From assembly GCA_001247695.2 (NCBI GenBank), contig LGRX02027000.1, positions 16,723 through 80,722 of the forward strand: DNA of 64,000 nucleotides. Reading direction: 5' to 3'. Shown one piece after another: positions 18,501 through 26,039 of this stretch; the first letter of the stretch is position 1; every line of letters starts with the position of its first letter. The notes beneath the pieces are model-generated. The model was not told the origin of the DNA. It searched no databases and worked only from the letters and a program-made list of their open reading frames with translations. A program made the translations under genes and the position numbers. The DNA comes from Cymbomonas tetramitiformis. Taxonomy: Eukaryota; Chlorophyta; Pyramimonadophyceae; Pyramimonadales; Pyramimonadaceae.

Positions 18501-19616
18501 CTTTGAAAAAAAAGATATACAATTGAAAAAATACATCAGATTGTCCACTGGGAAAATACATCTTATACTATTTTTGAAAGTTTTATTAATACTTTTTTAA
18601 AAATAAAACAAGAGGCAAACGATTATCCTGAGTGGGTACAAAGCGAAAAAGACAAGGATGTGTATATTAAAAAATATTTTGAAAAGGAAGGTATATTATT
18701 AGAAAAAGATAAAATAAATAAAAATGAAGGATTGAGAACCATTGCAAAATTATTTCTAAACAATCTGTGGGGAAGATATTGTTTAAAATCAGATAAAAGA
18801 CAAAACAAATTCATGAATAGTGCTGAGGTGTATGATATTCTATCAGATTCAAGAAATGACAATGTTCTCATTCAGCCAATAAAAAACAAAAATGGTGATG
18901 TTAAATACCAAGTTGGTTTTAATTTATTAAGTGAATATTCTGAAACAAACTGTACCGTCAACGAAATTATTGGAGTATTTACAACGGCACACGCCAGAAT
19001 AAAATTGTACAATTTAATGGACGATGTAGGATTCGACAAAGTTTTATATCACGATACCGACTCAGTGGTATACATTGAAGATGCACCAAATAAACACGTA
19101 CTCAACATTATGGACGATGTAGGATTTGGTAAAGTTCTATCTCATGATATTGACTCGGTGATATACATCGAAAATGAAACAAATGGACAAGTATACAAAG
19201 AACAACTTGGTGATTACTTAGGAGAATTAACGGACGAGCTATACAATGATAAGAAAAAGAAATATAAAACATGCATCGAATTTGTAGCAACGGCACCTAA
19301 ATCATATTCATTAAAATTTGATAATAAAACGACAATGACTAAGGTAAAAGGATTTCCATTAAATTATGAAAACTCTCAAAGTATCAATCATGAAGAAATC
19401 AAAAATATCATTTTATACAATCACGGAAAAATTATGGAATTAAAATACGACGTTCTTAGAAAACCAAGAAAAATTGATGAAAACAAACATTATGCAGCTC
19501 TTGGTATAGAAACAAGAAGCGAAACGAAATCATTTTCATTAAATTTTGATAAAGGATATATTCAGTGGGAAACATTTATTATCCTACCCTGGGGACATAA
19601 AGATATTCCATTATAA
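15584..19616 (+). pseudogene. protein-primed family B DNA polymerase, single frameshift
   Basis: About 1,340 codons. A Lys-rich N-terminus is followed by a region (about 240-355) with DEQCFAKS and GHYEPITK that recalls the OTU-like cysteine protease domain described in Polinton polymerases. Then come Cys/His zinc-binding motifs (about 371-467), exonuclease motifs FFDFEAYNE (Exo I, about 482), FIAHNGSKYDY (Exo II) and YCQSDVRIL (Exo III), and polymerase motif A FTSLYPYVLKY (about 886). At 18503-18510 a run of eight A moves the frame, and translation stops at 18524-18526. The continuation in the next frame holds motif B FLNNLWGRYC and motif C YHDTDSVVYIE. Motif C is followed by a second, diverged copy SHDIDSVIYIE (about 19090-19170), absent from B. 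Replication enzyme of the element. Confidence 0.88.
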
Positions 19617-19618
19617 TA

Positions 19619-20776
19619 ATGAGTAAGTCAATCACTGAAAAACAAATACAAGACTTTTATTTAGACCCCGAATTTGGATTAAGTGCTGTATCACCATTCA
19701 CGGCCAAATTAAAATCTCTTGGCTATAAAGTCACACAAAAACAAGTCAAGGAAGCCATAGAAAAAACTGAAGTCAATCAAACCTTTTCTCAAAAAAAGAA
19801 AATTAATAGAAAAGAGTTATTTCCTATTTACGGCAAAGACCCTAACAAGAATTATGTTCAGTCTGATTTAGCATTTATTCCTGAATTCAAAAAACAAAAT
19901 AGAGGTTACTCCGTTATATTGACGGCTATTAATATCAATACACGAAAGGCCTATGCATATCCATTAAAATCAAAAACTGTTAAAGATAAAAATAACAAAA
20001 ACATTGATTCTGCTGAAGGAATAATTCCTGCTTTTAAAAAGTTAATAAAAGATTCAAAAATGAATGTATTGACTACGGACAATGGTGTAGAATTTACAAA
20101 TAAATCTATAAAAAAATTATTAAAGGACAACAATATTGAGCATTATTTAAATGAAACTGAAGACCATACTACTATGGGTATGGTAGAAAGATTTAATAGA
20201 ACATTAAAATTGAAATTCAAAAAGATAGAAGAAAGTAAAGACACCGTAAACTGGATTGATTATTTGGATTCTGTTGTCAAAAATTATAATAGTACACAAA
20301 ATTCTGCAAATATTGATAAATCAACTCCTGATAATATGAACCTAACAAAGACCATCAGAAATATTTTATTGAAAAGGAATAAATTGACTAAGCTTCTTGA
20401 AAAAATAGATATAAAACCGGGTGATAAAGTTAGGATTAAAATCAAAACTAAAACGTTTGATAAAGAATCTCAACGATGGTCGACAAAAATATATAAAGTA
20501 AAATCTATAAAAGGATTGAGTTATATTATCGAAGACGGTAAAGAAACTTTGGCACGTCGATATAAACCACGAGAATTATTGGAAGTCAAAGGTAACAATT
20601 CTAATAATAAGAAATCCACTGATGAACCTACAGTTTCTGAATTAGTTTCTAAACAAAATAAAAAAGAAAGAACTCTTAGGAAAGAAGGTGTCTTATCTTC
20701 TAATCGAATATCTAAAAGGACAAGAAGTCAAAATAAAAATAATAAAGATAATGAAACGGAAATTGATTTACGATGA
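19619..20776 (+). CDS. retroviral-type (rve) integrase (385 aa)
   Basis: Catalyses integration of element DNA through a DDE triad: Asp in VQSDLAFIPEF (about residue 82), Asp in VLTTDNGVEFT (about 145) and Glu in MGMVERFNRTLK (about 186). A C-terminal SH3- or chromo-like barrel is suggested by IKPGDKVRIKI and YIIEDGKETLARRYKPREL (about 270-325), followed by a Lys-rich tail with KRTRSQNKNNK. It starts 2 bp after the polymerase stop. The next gene start overlaps its stop if the upstream ATG is used. This integrase type is the standard Polinton/Maverick enzyme. The frame is fully open here, while the copy in B has a one-base deletion, so A might have been the last mobile copy of the pair. Confidence 0.9.
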   Translation: MSKSITEKQIQDFYLDPEFGLSAVSPFTAKLKSLGYKVTQKQVKEAIEKTEVNQTFSQKKKINRKELFPIYGKDPNKNYVQSDLAFIPEFKKQNRGYSVILTAININTRKAYAYPLKSKTVKDKNNKNIDSAEGIIPAFKKLIKDSKMNVLTTDNGVEFTNKSIKKLLKDNNIEHYLNETEDHTTMGMVERFNRTLKLKFKKIEESKDTVNWIDYLDSVVKNYNSTQNSANIDKSTPDNMNLTKTIRNILLKRNKLTKLLEKIDIKPGDKVRIKIKTKTFDKESQRWSTKIYKVKSIKGLSYIIEDGKETLARRYKPRELLEVKGNNSNNKKSTDEPTVSELVSKQNKKERTLRKEGVLSSNRISKRTRSQNKNNKDNETEIDLR

Positions 20777-20805
20777 TTTTTATCGATTGTATTATATATA
20801 TTGTT

Positions 20806-21003
20806 ATGGTAAGAGCTAATCAAACACAGGCTCAACGAAGGCTAAATAATAATATTTATTGTGGATATAAAGACCCTGCACCCTCAGGTCGTCCGCTTGG
20901 AAATAAAATTCAATGTAAAGCTCGTCATCAATTAAGGCGGTATGGAAGAATTTTAAGACCACCTCATCCAGCGGATAGACAACAAAATAGACGAAACAAT
21001 TAA
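20806..21003 (+). CDS. small Arg-rich basic protein (65 aa)
   Basis: I chose the start at MVRANQTQAQRRL (20806), preceded by attatatatattgtt. An upstream in-frame ATG at 20773 adds eleven hydrophobic residues and overlaps the integrase stop. The body includes YCGYKDPAPSGRPLGNKIQC followed by a QLRRYG stretch and an Arg-rich tail. It is identical in copy B (24654-24851). The GxxxQC...QxRRYG pattern recalls small conserved proteins of protist DNA viruses, but I cannot name the family with certainty. Nucleic-acid binding or genome condensation is a reasonable guess from charge. Confidence 0.65.
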   Translation: MVRANQTQAQRRLNNNIYCGYKDPAPSGRPLGNKIQCKARHQLRRYGRILRPPHPADRQQNRRNN

Positions 21004-21027
21004 TATATATGTAATATTATAAAATAT

Positions 21028-21639
21028 ATGAGAAAGATATTGACTGATGATATTGTCAAACAATATTGTCTAAACGAATTAGGCTTTAGAAATGCTGCAT
21101 CTAATAAATCAATATTTCATGGATACTCTAAATTAGCTTCTAACAATTATGCTATGACCGCTCCTTCTCAAAATAGTGTTGAATTCTATACTTCTATTTC
21201 CCAAAGTCCTTTGATAAATTCAGTTGATTTGATTCGAAATTTAAAAAGAAGTGATGTCAATGTTTTTGTTCCGGAAAAATATACAAGAGCGGACAATTTA
21301 CAAAGGTTTGCTGATTTAAGTGAATCTGATGTAGAAACTCCAAGAAGTTATGTATCACCTGATTTGGAACATGATGACGATGTTAAATATTTAGAAAGTT
21401 TGTCACCAACTCCAATAAATCAAGAAGAATCTGGACCATCAAAAAGAATGACAATAAATCCTTTTTTAAGACAAGCATTATTTAATTCAGCTCATAAAGG
21501 TTCACCTAGCCCTAGCCCTGCACGTTTAGATGATGATGATGACGATGATGATATTAGTGGTGTGGAAATTATAGAAGAAGAAGCAAGTCCACAAATGTAT
21601 ACAAGAGGACAACGTGCAAGTAGAGCTAATCAACCATAA
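21028..21639 (+). CDS. conserved protein with acidic run (203 aa)
   Basis: Starts MRKILTDDIVKQYCLNELGF. The first 115 residues are well conserved between copies. The second half is Pro/Ser-rich and disordered-looking with an Asp run of eight residues encoded by a gat/gac repeat (21530-21553). Compared with copy B (222 aa) the disordered half differs by an indel and substitutions. The end TRGQRASRANQP is basic. It lies in the plus-strand block downstream of the integrase. Function is unknown. A scaffold or DNA-binding virion component is possible. Confidence 0.65.
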   Translation: MRKILTDDIVKQYCLNELGFRNAASNKSIFHGYSKLASNNYAMTAPSQNSVEFYTSISQSPLINSVDLIRNLKRSDVNVFVPEKYTRADNLQRFADLSESDVETPRSYVSPDLEHDDDVKYLESLSPTPINQEESGPSKRMTINPFLRQALFNSAHKGSPSPSPARLDDDDDDDDISGVEIIEEEASPQMYTRGQRASRANQP

Positions 21640-21667
21640 AAATATATATATTAATATATACACATTT

Positions 21668-21886
21668 ATGACTCGTGCTGAATGGAACGAAACATTAAAA
21701 AAATGTGCCAAAGAATATCATTCCAAAAAAGGCACGAAACCTCGTAAAAAATATTCCAAAAAGAAAAAGTTAATTAAATCTGCAAATATTCAATCACCAC
21801 AAGTGACATCACGACCTATTGCAAATTTACCAACAAATAATAACAATCGAGGACCTGCAAGATTTCCTTTTAATTTAATTGTGTGA
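21668..21886 (+). CDS. small Lys-rich protein next to right TIR (72 aa)
   Basis: I chose the start at MTRAEWNETLKKCAKEYH, preceded by aatatatatattaatatatac. The 54 bases upstream in frame are AT-rich and not conserved in B. The protein is strongly basic (KKGTKPRKKYSKKKK) with a Pro/Asn-rich tail ending FPFNLIV. The homologue in copy B (23718-23936) differs by two residues. It is the last core gene before the inner terminal repeat. It may bind DNA (inference). Confidence 0.65.
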   Translation: MTRAEWNETLKKCAKEYHSKKGTKPRKKYSKKKKLIKSANIQSPQVTSRPIANLPTNNNNRGPARFPFNLIV

Positions 21887-21973
21887 ATTTCTTCGGTTTT
21901 TCAGGGGGACAAAAAACCTCGAAAAAATAAAATCCACTTAAAGAGTGTAACTAAGTAGTGTAAACAAAGCAAG
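21887..21973 (+). repeat. inner terminal repeat with probable cargo promoter, copy A right
   Basis: Inverted partner of 810-903, with ttcttcggtttttc, agggggacaaaaaacctc and agagtgtaac. It sits between the core gene stop and the cargo gene ATG and should hold the cargo promoter (inference). Confidence 0.75.
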
Positions 21974-22717
21974 ATGAATACTATTGACAACAAACATTGT
22001 TGCATTTGTCTTGAGTCTTTTGAACACAAATCTTATGATACATTCAACTTTATTTGCCAAGTTTGCAACGAAGGTACAATATGTGATGAGTGTTCGAATG
22101 AAATGAAAGGTCAAACAAGTGTAGAATGTCCAATATGTCGTTCAGAAAATTGGAAATTTCAATTTAGCTCAGATGTAATGGAGTTGTATTTGTGTGACGA
22201 AGTAAATTTGGATGGTGGTTCCGAATGTCAAAGAATTCCGGCTTTGAATTTTATGAGAAAAGTATATCATGGTGAAGAAATATATAACTATATTGATGTA
22301 AATATAAGAAGGAGCTATAAAGATGAATGGAAATTTGTAATCGAACTTAGAAACTTTGATGGCTCTTTCTATTCAGAAATTAAGTTGTCATTTGAAGATA
22401 CAAAATTGAAACAAATAAAAGAAGAAAAACTCTTAAAAAATAGAATTAAATGTATGCAAAAAGAATTTTTTGAAAATATGGACGAAAATTGTATTCATAT
22501 TCCTGCTTTAAATATAGCAAGAAAAAATAGAATTGGTGAAGATTGTTACAATTATTTAACGGTCAAAATATGTGATGATGGTAATATAACAATTTGTAAT
22601 GTAGATAATTATATTCAAATGACAATGTTTAGTCAAGAAATGAACAATGAATATTGTAAAGAAATTTTAGAGTTAATGGAACGTAGGTATTCAATTACAA
22701 GGTATCAAATAATTTAA
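21974..22717 (+). CDS. TIR cargo protein with RING-like zinc finger (247 aa)
   Basis: Starts MNTIDNKHCCICLESF. Residues 9-60 contain CCIC, then CQVCNEGTICDEC and VECPICRSEN, a cross-brace set of four Cys pairs typical of a RING or RING-like domain. Viral RING proteins often act as E3 ubiquitin ligases, but ligase activity is inferred only from the motif. The rest (about 60-247) consists of two loosely similar units (RIPALNFMRKVYHGEEIYNY and HIPALNIARKNRIGEDCYNY), an internal repeat of unknown role. It occupies the slot between inner and outer terminal repeats and is transcribed outward. No copy of it is found elsewhere in the window. Confidence 0.75.
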   Translation: MNTIDNKHCCICLESFEHKSYDTFNFICQVCNEGTICDECSNEMKGQTSVECPICRSENWKFQFSSDVMELYLCDEVNLDGGSECQRIPALNFMRKVYHGEEIYNYIDVNIRRSYKDEWKFVIELRNFDGSFYSEIKLSFEDTKLKQIKEEKLLKNRIKCMQKEFFENMDENCIHIPALNIARKNRIGEDCYNYLTVKICDDGNITICNVDNYIQMTMFSQEMNNEYCKEILELMERRYSITRYQII

Positions 22718-22972
22718 GAACAATTAACATATAACTTATTGAAAACTTAATCAATATTTACTTTTCATTTACTTATAAGTTTTAATCTTTATCTTTTATA
22801 TTTTGTTTTTATTTTACATTTATTATTTTTATTTTTATTGTAGATTTTTTATTTATTTTTTATTGTATACACATTTAATCACGTAATTTATTCTCAATTT
22901 ATTACGTAATTATTTCTTGTATTTATTAGTTACTTATTTGGTTTATATAAATGGTACGCTATAGTCGGTACT
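22715..22972 (-). repeat. outer terminal inverted repeat, copy A right
   Basis: Reverse complement of 66-328 with very few changes. It starts at the RING gene stop codon and ends ...tagtcggtact. A 15-bp spacer (22973-22987, atactaatgtatgct) separates it from the first base of copy B. Confidence 0.85.
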
Positions 22973-22987
22973 ATACTAATGTATGCT

Positions 22988-23249
22988 ACTGATTATAGCC
23001 TGCCCCCAAAACCCTAAAGACGATAATAAATGATTAATAAATACAAGAGAAAACCCTAAAGAAATAATTACGTAATAAATAGGGAATAAATTACGTGATT
23101 AAATGTGAGTACGATAAAAAATAAATGAAAAATCTACAATAAAAAAATAAAAAAATCTACAATAAAAAGATAAAGATAAAATTGAAAGTAAATAAAAAGT
23201 AAATTAATTAATGTTTCAATAAGATATATGTTAATTGTTCTTAAATCAT
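22988..23249 (+). repeat. outer terminal repeat, copy B left
   Basis: Shares the internal part of the A outer repeat (aattacgtaataaat, aaattacgtgattaaatgtg) but differs in its first 60 bp and carries two aaaccctaaag words. It is almost identical to 62465-62720 of copy C. Confidence 0.8.
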
Positions 23250-23630
23250 TCATCCAAATTCCCACCATATGTTTCCTTCATTTGTTTTCCAACCCATTTT
23301 CCCTATTTTCATTTTACCTTTACCTTTATGGTCTTGTACCCAATAATAAGCATTCAAGAAACAAAGACTTGGTAAAGAATACTTGTTGTTTTTCACTAAA
23401 GTTCTCATATTAATTCCATTTTTTTCATTATCTTTTTCAAATTTTTTGATAGCATCAAAAACATTTTTGCAAGCATTGTTTAATTCATCACCTTCATATT
23501 TTTCATAGTATCTTGTTTTGTCACTTATATTACGAAACATGAAAATAAAATCTTCCATAATTATTGGAGTCGGGTCATAAATAGAACCATCCTTACGTTC
23601 AATCCAACAATGTAAGTCTAATGTATTCAT
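23250..23630 (-). CDS. TIR cargo protein (126 aa) of copy B
   Basis: Starts MNTLDLHCWIERKDGSIYDP and ends GKMGWKTNEGNIWWEFG. The beginning (HCWIERKDGSIYDPTP) resembles the His-Trp...Asp-Pro-Thr pattern of some papain- or transglutaminase-like folds, but without a visible catalytic set this is weak. It lies in the same slot as the 159-aa and RING-like genes of copy A and shares their first codons and promoter repeat. A remnant of its start is seen in copy C (63118-63176). Function is unknown. Confidence 0.65.
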   Translation of the reverse strand: MNTLDLHCWIERKDGSIYDPTPIIMEDFIFMFRNISDKTRYYEKYEGDELNNACKNVFDAIKKFEKDNEKNGINMRTLVKNNKYSLPSLCFLNAYYWVQDHKGKGKMKIGKMGWKTNEGNIWWEFG

Positions 23631-23717
23631 CTTGCTTGGTTTACACTACTGAGTTACACTCTTTAAGTGGATTTTTTTTTTTGAGTTTTTTTGTCCCCCT
23701 GAAAAAACCGAAGAAAT
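23631..23717 (-). repeat. inner terminal repeat, copy B left
   Basis: Contains gtttacactactgagttac, actctttaagtgg and gtccccctgaaaaaaccg. Nearly identical to the corresponding repeats of A and C. Expected promoter of the outward cargo gene. Confidence 0.75.
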
Positions 23718-23936
23718 TCACACAATTAAATTAAAAGGAAATCTTGCAGGTCCTCGATTGTTATTATTTGTTGGTAAATTTGCAATAGGTCGTGATGTCA
23801 CTTGTGGTGATTGAATATTTGCAGATTTATTTAACCTTTTCTTTTTGGAATATTTTTTACGAGGTTTCGTGCCTTTTTTGGAATGATATTCTTTGGCACA
23901 TTTTTTTAATGTTTCGTTCCATTCAGCACGAGTCAT
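23718..23936 (-). CDS. small Lys-rich protein, copy B
   Basis: Homologue of 21668-21886, 72 residues with two substitutions (KRLN for KKLI). Intact. The start MTRAEWNETLKK is supported by conservation, which ends immediately upstream of the ATG. Basic, possibly DNA-binding. It is the last core gene before the terminal repeat. Confidence 0.65.
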   Translation of the reverse strand: MTRAEWNETLKKCAKEYHSKKGTKPRKKYSKKKRLNKSANIQSPQVTSRPIANLPTNNNNRGPARFPFNLIV

Positions 23937-23960
23937 TTATATATTATGATATATTATTAT

Positions 23961-24629
23961 TTATAATTGATTATTTCTATTTGCACGTTGTCCTCTCGTT
24001 GCAAGCGGGCTTACATCGACACCCAAATATTGAACACCACTGGTATCATCGTCATCATCAATATCTAAACGTGCAGGGCTAAGGGAATCTTTTTTAGCTG
24101 AATTGAATAATGCTTGTCTTACTAAAGGGGTTCTTCGTCCAGATTCACCTTGATTTTGGGGTGTGTTAAACGGAGATGAAGCTTGTAATAACATAGGATT
24201 TGGAATAATTATTCCGGAAGGTCCAGATTCTCCTTGATTTATTGGAGTTGGTGACAAACTTTCTAGATATTTAACATCGTCATCATGTTCCAAATCAGGT
24301 GATACATAACTTCTTGGAGTTTCTACATCAGATTCACTTAAATCAGCAAACCTTTGTAAATTGTCCGCTCTTGTATATTTTCCCGGAACAAAAACATTGA
24401 CATCACTTCTTTTTAAATTTTGAATCAAATCAACTGAATTTATCAAAGGACTTTGAGAAATAGAAGTATAGAATTCAACACTATTTTGAGAAGGAGCGGT
24501 CATAGCATAATTGTTAGAAGCTAATTTAGAATATCCTTGAAATATTGATTTATTAGATGCAGCATTTCTAAAGCCTAATTCATTTAAACAATATTGTTTA
24601 ACAATATCATCAGTCAATATCTTTCTCAT
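23961..24629 (-). CDS. conserved protein with acidic run, copy B (222 aa)
   Basis: Homologue of 21028-21639. The N-terminal 130 residues are nearly identical (MRKILTDDIVKQYC start). The disordered C-terminal half is longer, with an added segment around IIIPNPMLLQASSPF, and has a shorter Asp run. It ends with TRGQRANRNNQL. The contrast between a conserved head and a fast-changing tail fits a folded domain plus a flexible linker. Function is unknown. Confidence 0.65.
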   Translation of the reverse strand: MRKILTDDIVKQYCLNELGFRNAASNKSIFQGYSKLASNNYAMTAPSQNSVEFYTSISQSPLINSVDLIQNLKRSDVNVFVPGKYTRADNLQRFADLSESDVETPRSYVSPDLEHDDDVKYLESLSPTPINQGESGPSGIIIPNPMLLQASSPFNTPQNQGESGRRTPLVRQALFNSAKKDSLSPARLDIDDDDDTSGVQYLGVDVSPLATRGQRANRNNQL

Positions 24630-24653
24630 ATATTTTATAATATTACATATATA

Positions 24654-24851
24654 TTAATTGTTTCGTCTATTTTGTTGTCTATCCGCTGGATGAGGTGGTC
24701 TTAAAATTCTTCCATACCGCCTTAATTGATGACGAGCTTTACATTGAATTTTATTTCCAAGCGGACGACCTGAGGGTGCAGGGTCTTTATATCCACAATA
24801 AATATTATTATTCAGCCTTCGTTGAGCTTGTGTTTGATTAGCTCTTACCAT
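24654..24851 (-). CDS. small Arg-rich basic protein, copy B
   Basis: Identical at the protein level to 20806-21003 of copy A (start MVRANQTQAQRRL chosen; an upstream ATG at 24884 adds eleven hydrophobic residues). Complete identity amid decaying neighbours suggests either recent duplication or strong constraint. Probable nucleic-acid-binding protein by charge. Confidence 0.65.
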   Translation of the reverse strand: MVRANQTQAQRRLNNNIYCGYKDPAPSGRPLGNKIQCKARHQLRRYGRILRPPHPADRQQNRRNN

Positions 24852-24880
24852 GACAATATATATAATACAATCGATAAAAA

Positions 24881-26037
24881 TCATCGTAAATCAATTTCCG
24901 TTTCATTATCTTTATTATTTTTATTTTGACTTCTTGTCCTTTTAGATATTCGATTAGAAGATGAGACACCTTCTTTCCTAAGAGTTCTTTCTTTTTTATT
25001 TTGTTTAGAAACCAATTCAGAAACTGTAGGTTCATCAGTGGATTTCTTATTATTAGAATTGTTACCTTTGACTTCCAATAATTCGCGTGGTTTATACCGA
25101 CGTGCCAAAGTTTCTTTACCGTCTTCGATGATATAACTCAATCCTTTCATAGATTTTACTTTATATATTTTTGTCGACCATCGTTGAGATTCTTTATCAA
25201 ACGTTTTAGTTTTAATTTTAATCCTAACTTTATCACCCGGTTTTATATCTATTTTTTCAAGAAGCTTAGTCAATTTATTCCTTTTCAATAAAATATTTCT
25301 GATGGTCTTTGTTAGGTTCATATTATCAGGAGTTGATTTATCGATATTTGCAGAATTTTGTGTACTATTATAATTTTTGACAACAGAATCCAAATAATCA
25401 ATCCAGTTTACGGTGTCTTTACTTTTTTCTATTTTTTAAATTTCAATTTTAATGTTCTATTGAATCTTTCTATCATACCCATAGTAGTATGGTCTTCGGT
25501 TTCATTTAAATAATGCTCAATATTGTTGTCCTTTAATAATTTTTTCATAGATTTATTTGTAAATTCTACACCATTGTCCGTAGTCAATACATTCATTTTT
25601 GAATCTTTTATTAACTTTTTAAAAGCAGGAATTATTCCTTCAGCAGAATCAATGTTTTTGTTATTTTTGTCTTTAACAGTTTTTGATTTTAATGGATATG
25701 CATACGCCTTTCGTGTATTGATATTGATAGCCGTCAATATAACGGAGTAGCCTCTATTTTGTTTTTTGAATTCAGGAATAAATGCTAAATCAGCCTGAAC
25801 ATAATTCTTGTTAGGGTCTTTACCGTAAATAGGAAATAACTCTTTTCTATTGATTTTCTTTTTTTGAGAAAATGTTTGATTGACTTCAGTTTTTTCTATA
25901 GCTTCCTTGACTTGTTTTTGTGTGACTTTATAACCAAGAGATTTTAATTTGACCGTAAATGGTGATACGGCACTTAGTCCTATTTCAGGATTCAGATAAA
26001 AGTCTTGTATTTGTTTTTCAGTGATTGACTTGTTCAT
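24881..26037 (-). pseudogene. rve integrase, one-base frameshift, copy B
   Basis: Homologue of the intact 385-aa integrase of copy A. The first 202 codons, including all three catalytic acidic residues (VQADLAFIP, TTDNGVEF, MGMIERFNR), are open. A one-base loss in an A-run after KLKFKK at about 25432 produces an early stop, and the second part (24881-25393) continues in another frame with the C-terminal barrel and basic tail. Without the C-terminal domain, strand transfer is unlikely. Otherwise about 97% of residues match copy A. Confidence 0.88.
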
Positions 26038-26039
26038 TA

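Larger units (their letters stand above)
66..22972 (+). mobile_element. integrated Polinton/PLV-type element, copy A
   Basis: A 22.9-kb unit bounded by inverted repeats that begin AGTACCGACTATAGCG at 66 and end with the complement at 22972. It encodes fibres, an MCP candidate, a minor capsid candidate, lipase, ATPase, SET protein, two methyltransferases, protein-primed DNA polymerase and rve integrase. That gene set is the established hallmark of Polinton/Maverick and related virus-like elements. I see no adenain/Ulp1-type maturation protease. MCP, minor capsid, lipase, ATPase, polymerase and fibre 3 carry frame lesions, so this copy is not expected to be autonomous. The integrase, both methyltransferases, the SET gene and the TIR cargo genes remain open. 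Confidence 0.88.

Noticed and set aside
18495..18530. Programmed frameshift as the normal way to express the polymerase
   Set aside because: The two copies need shifts in opposite directions at this site, which fits indels better than a conserved signal. Kept as a finding to check, not as an annotation.
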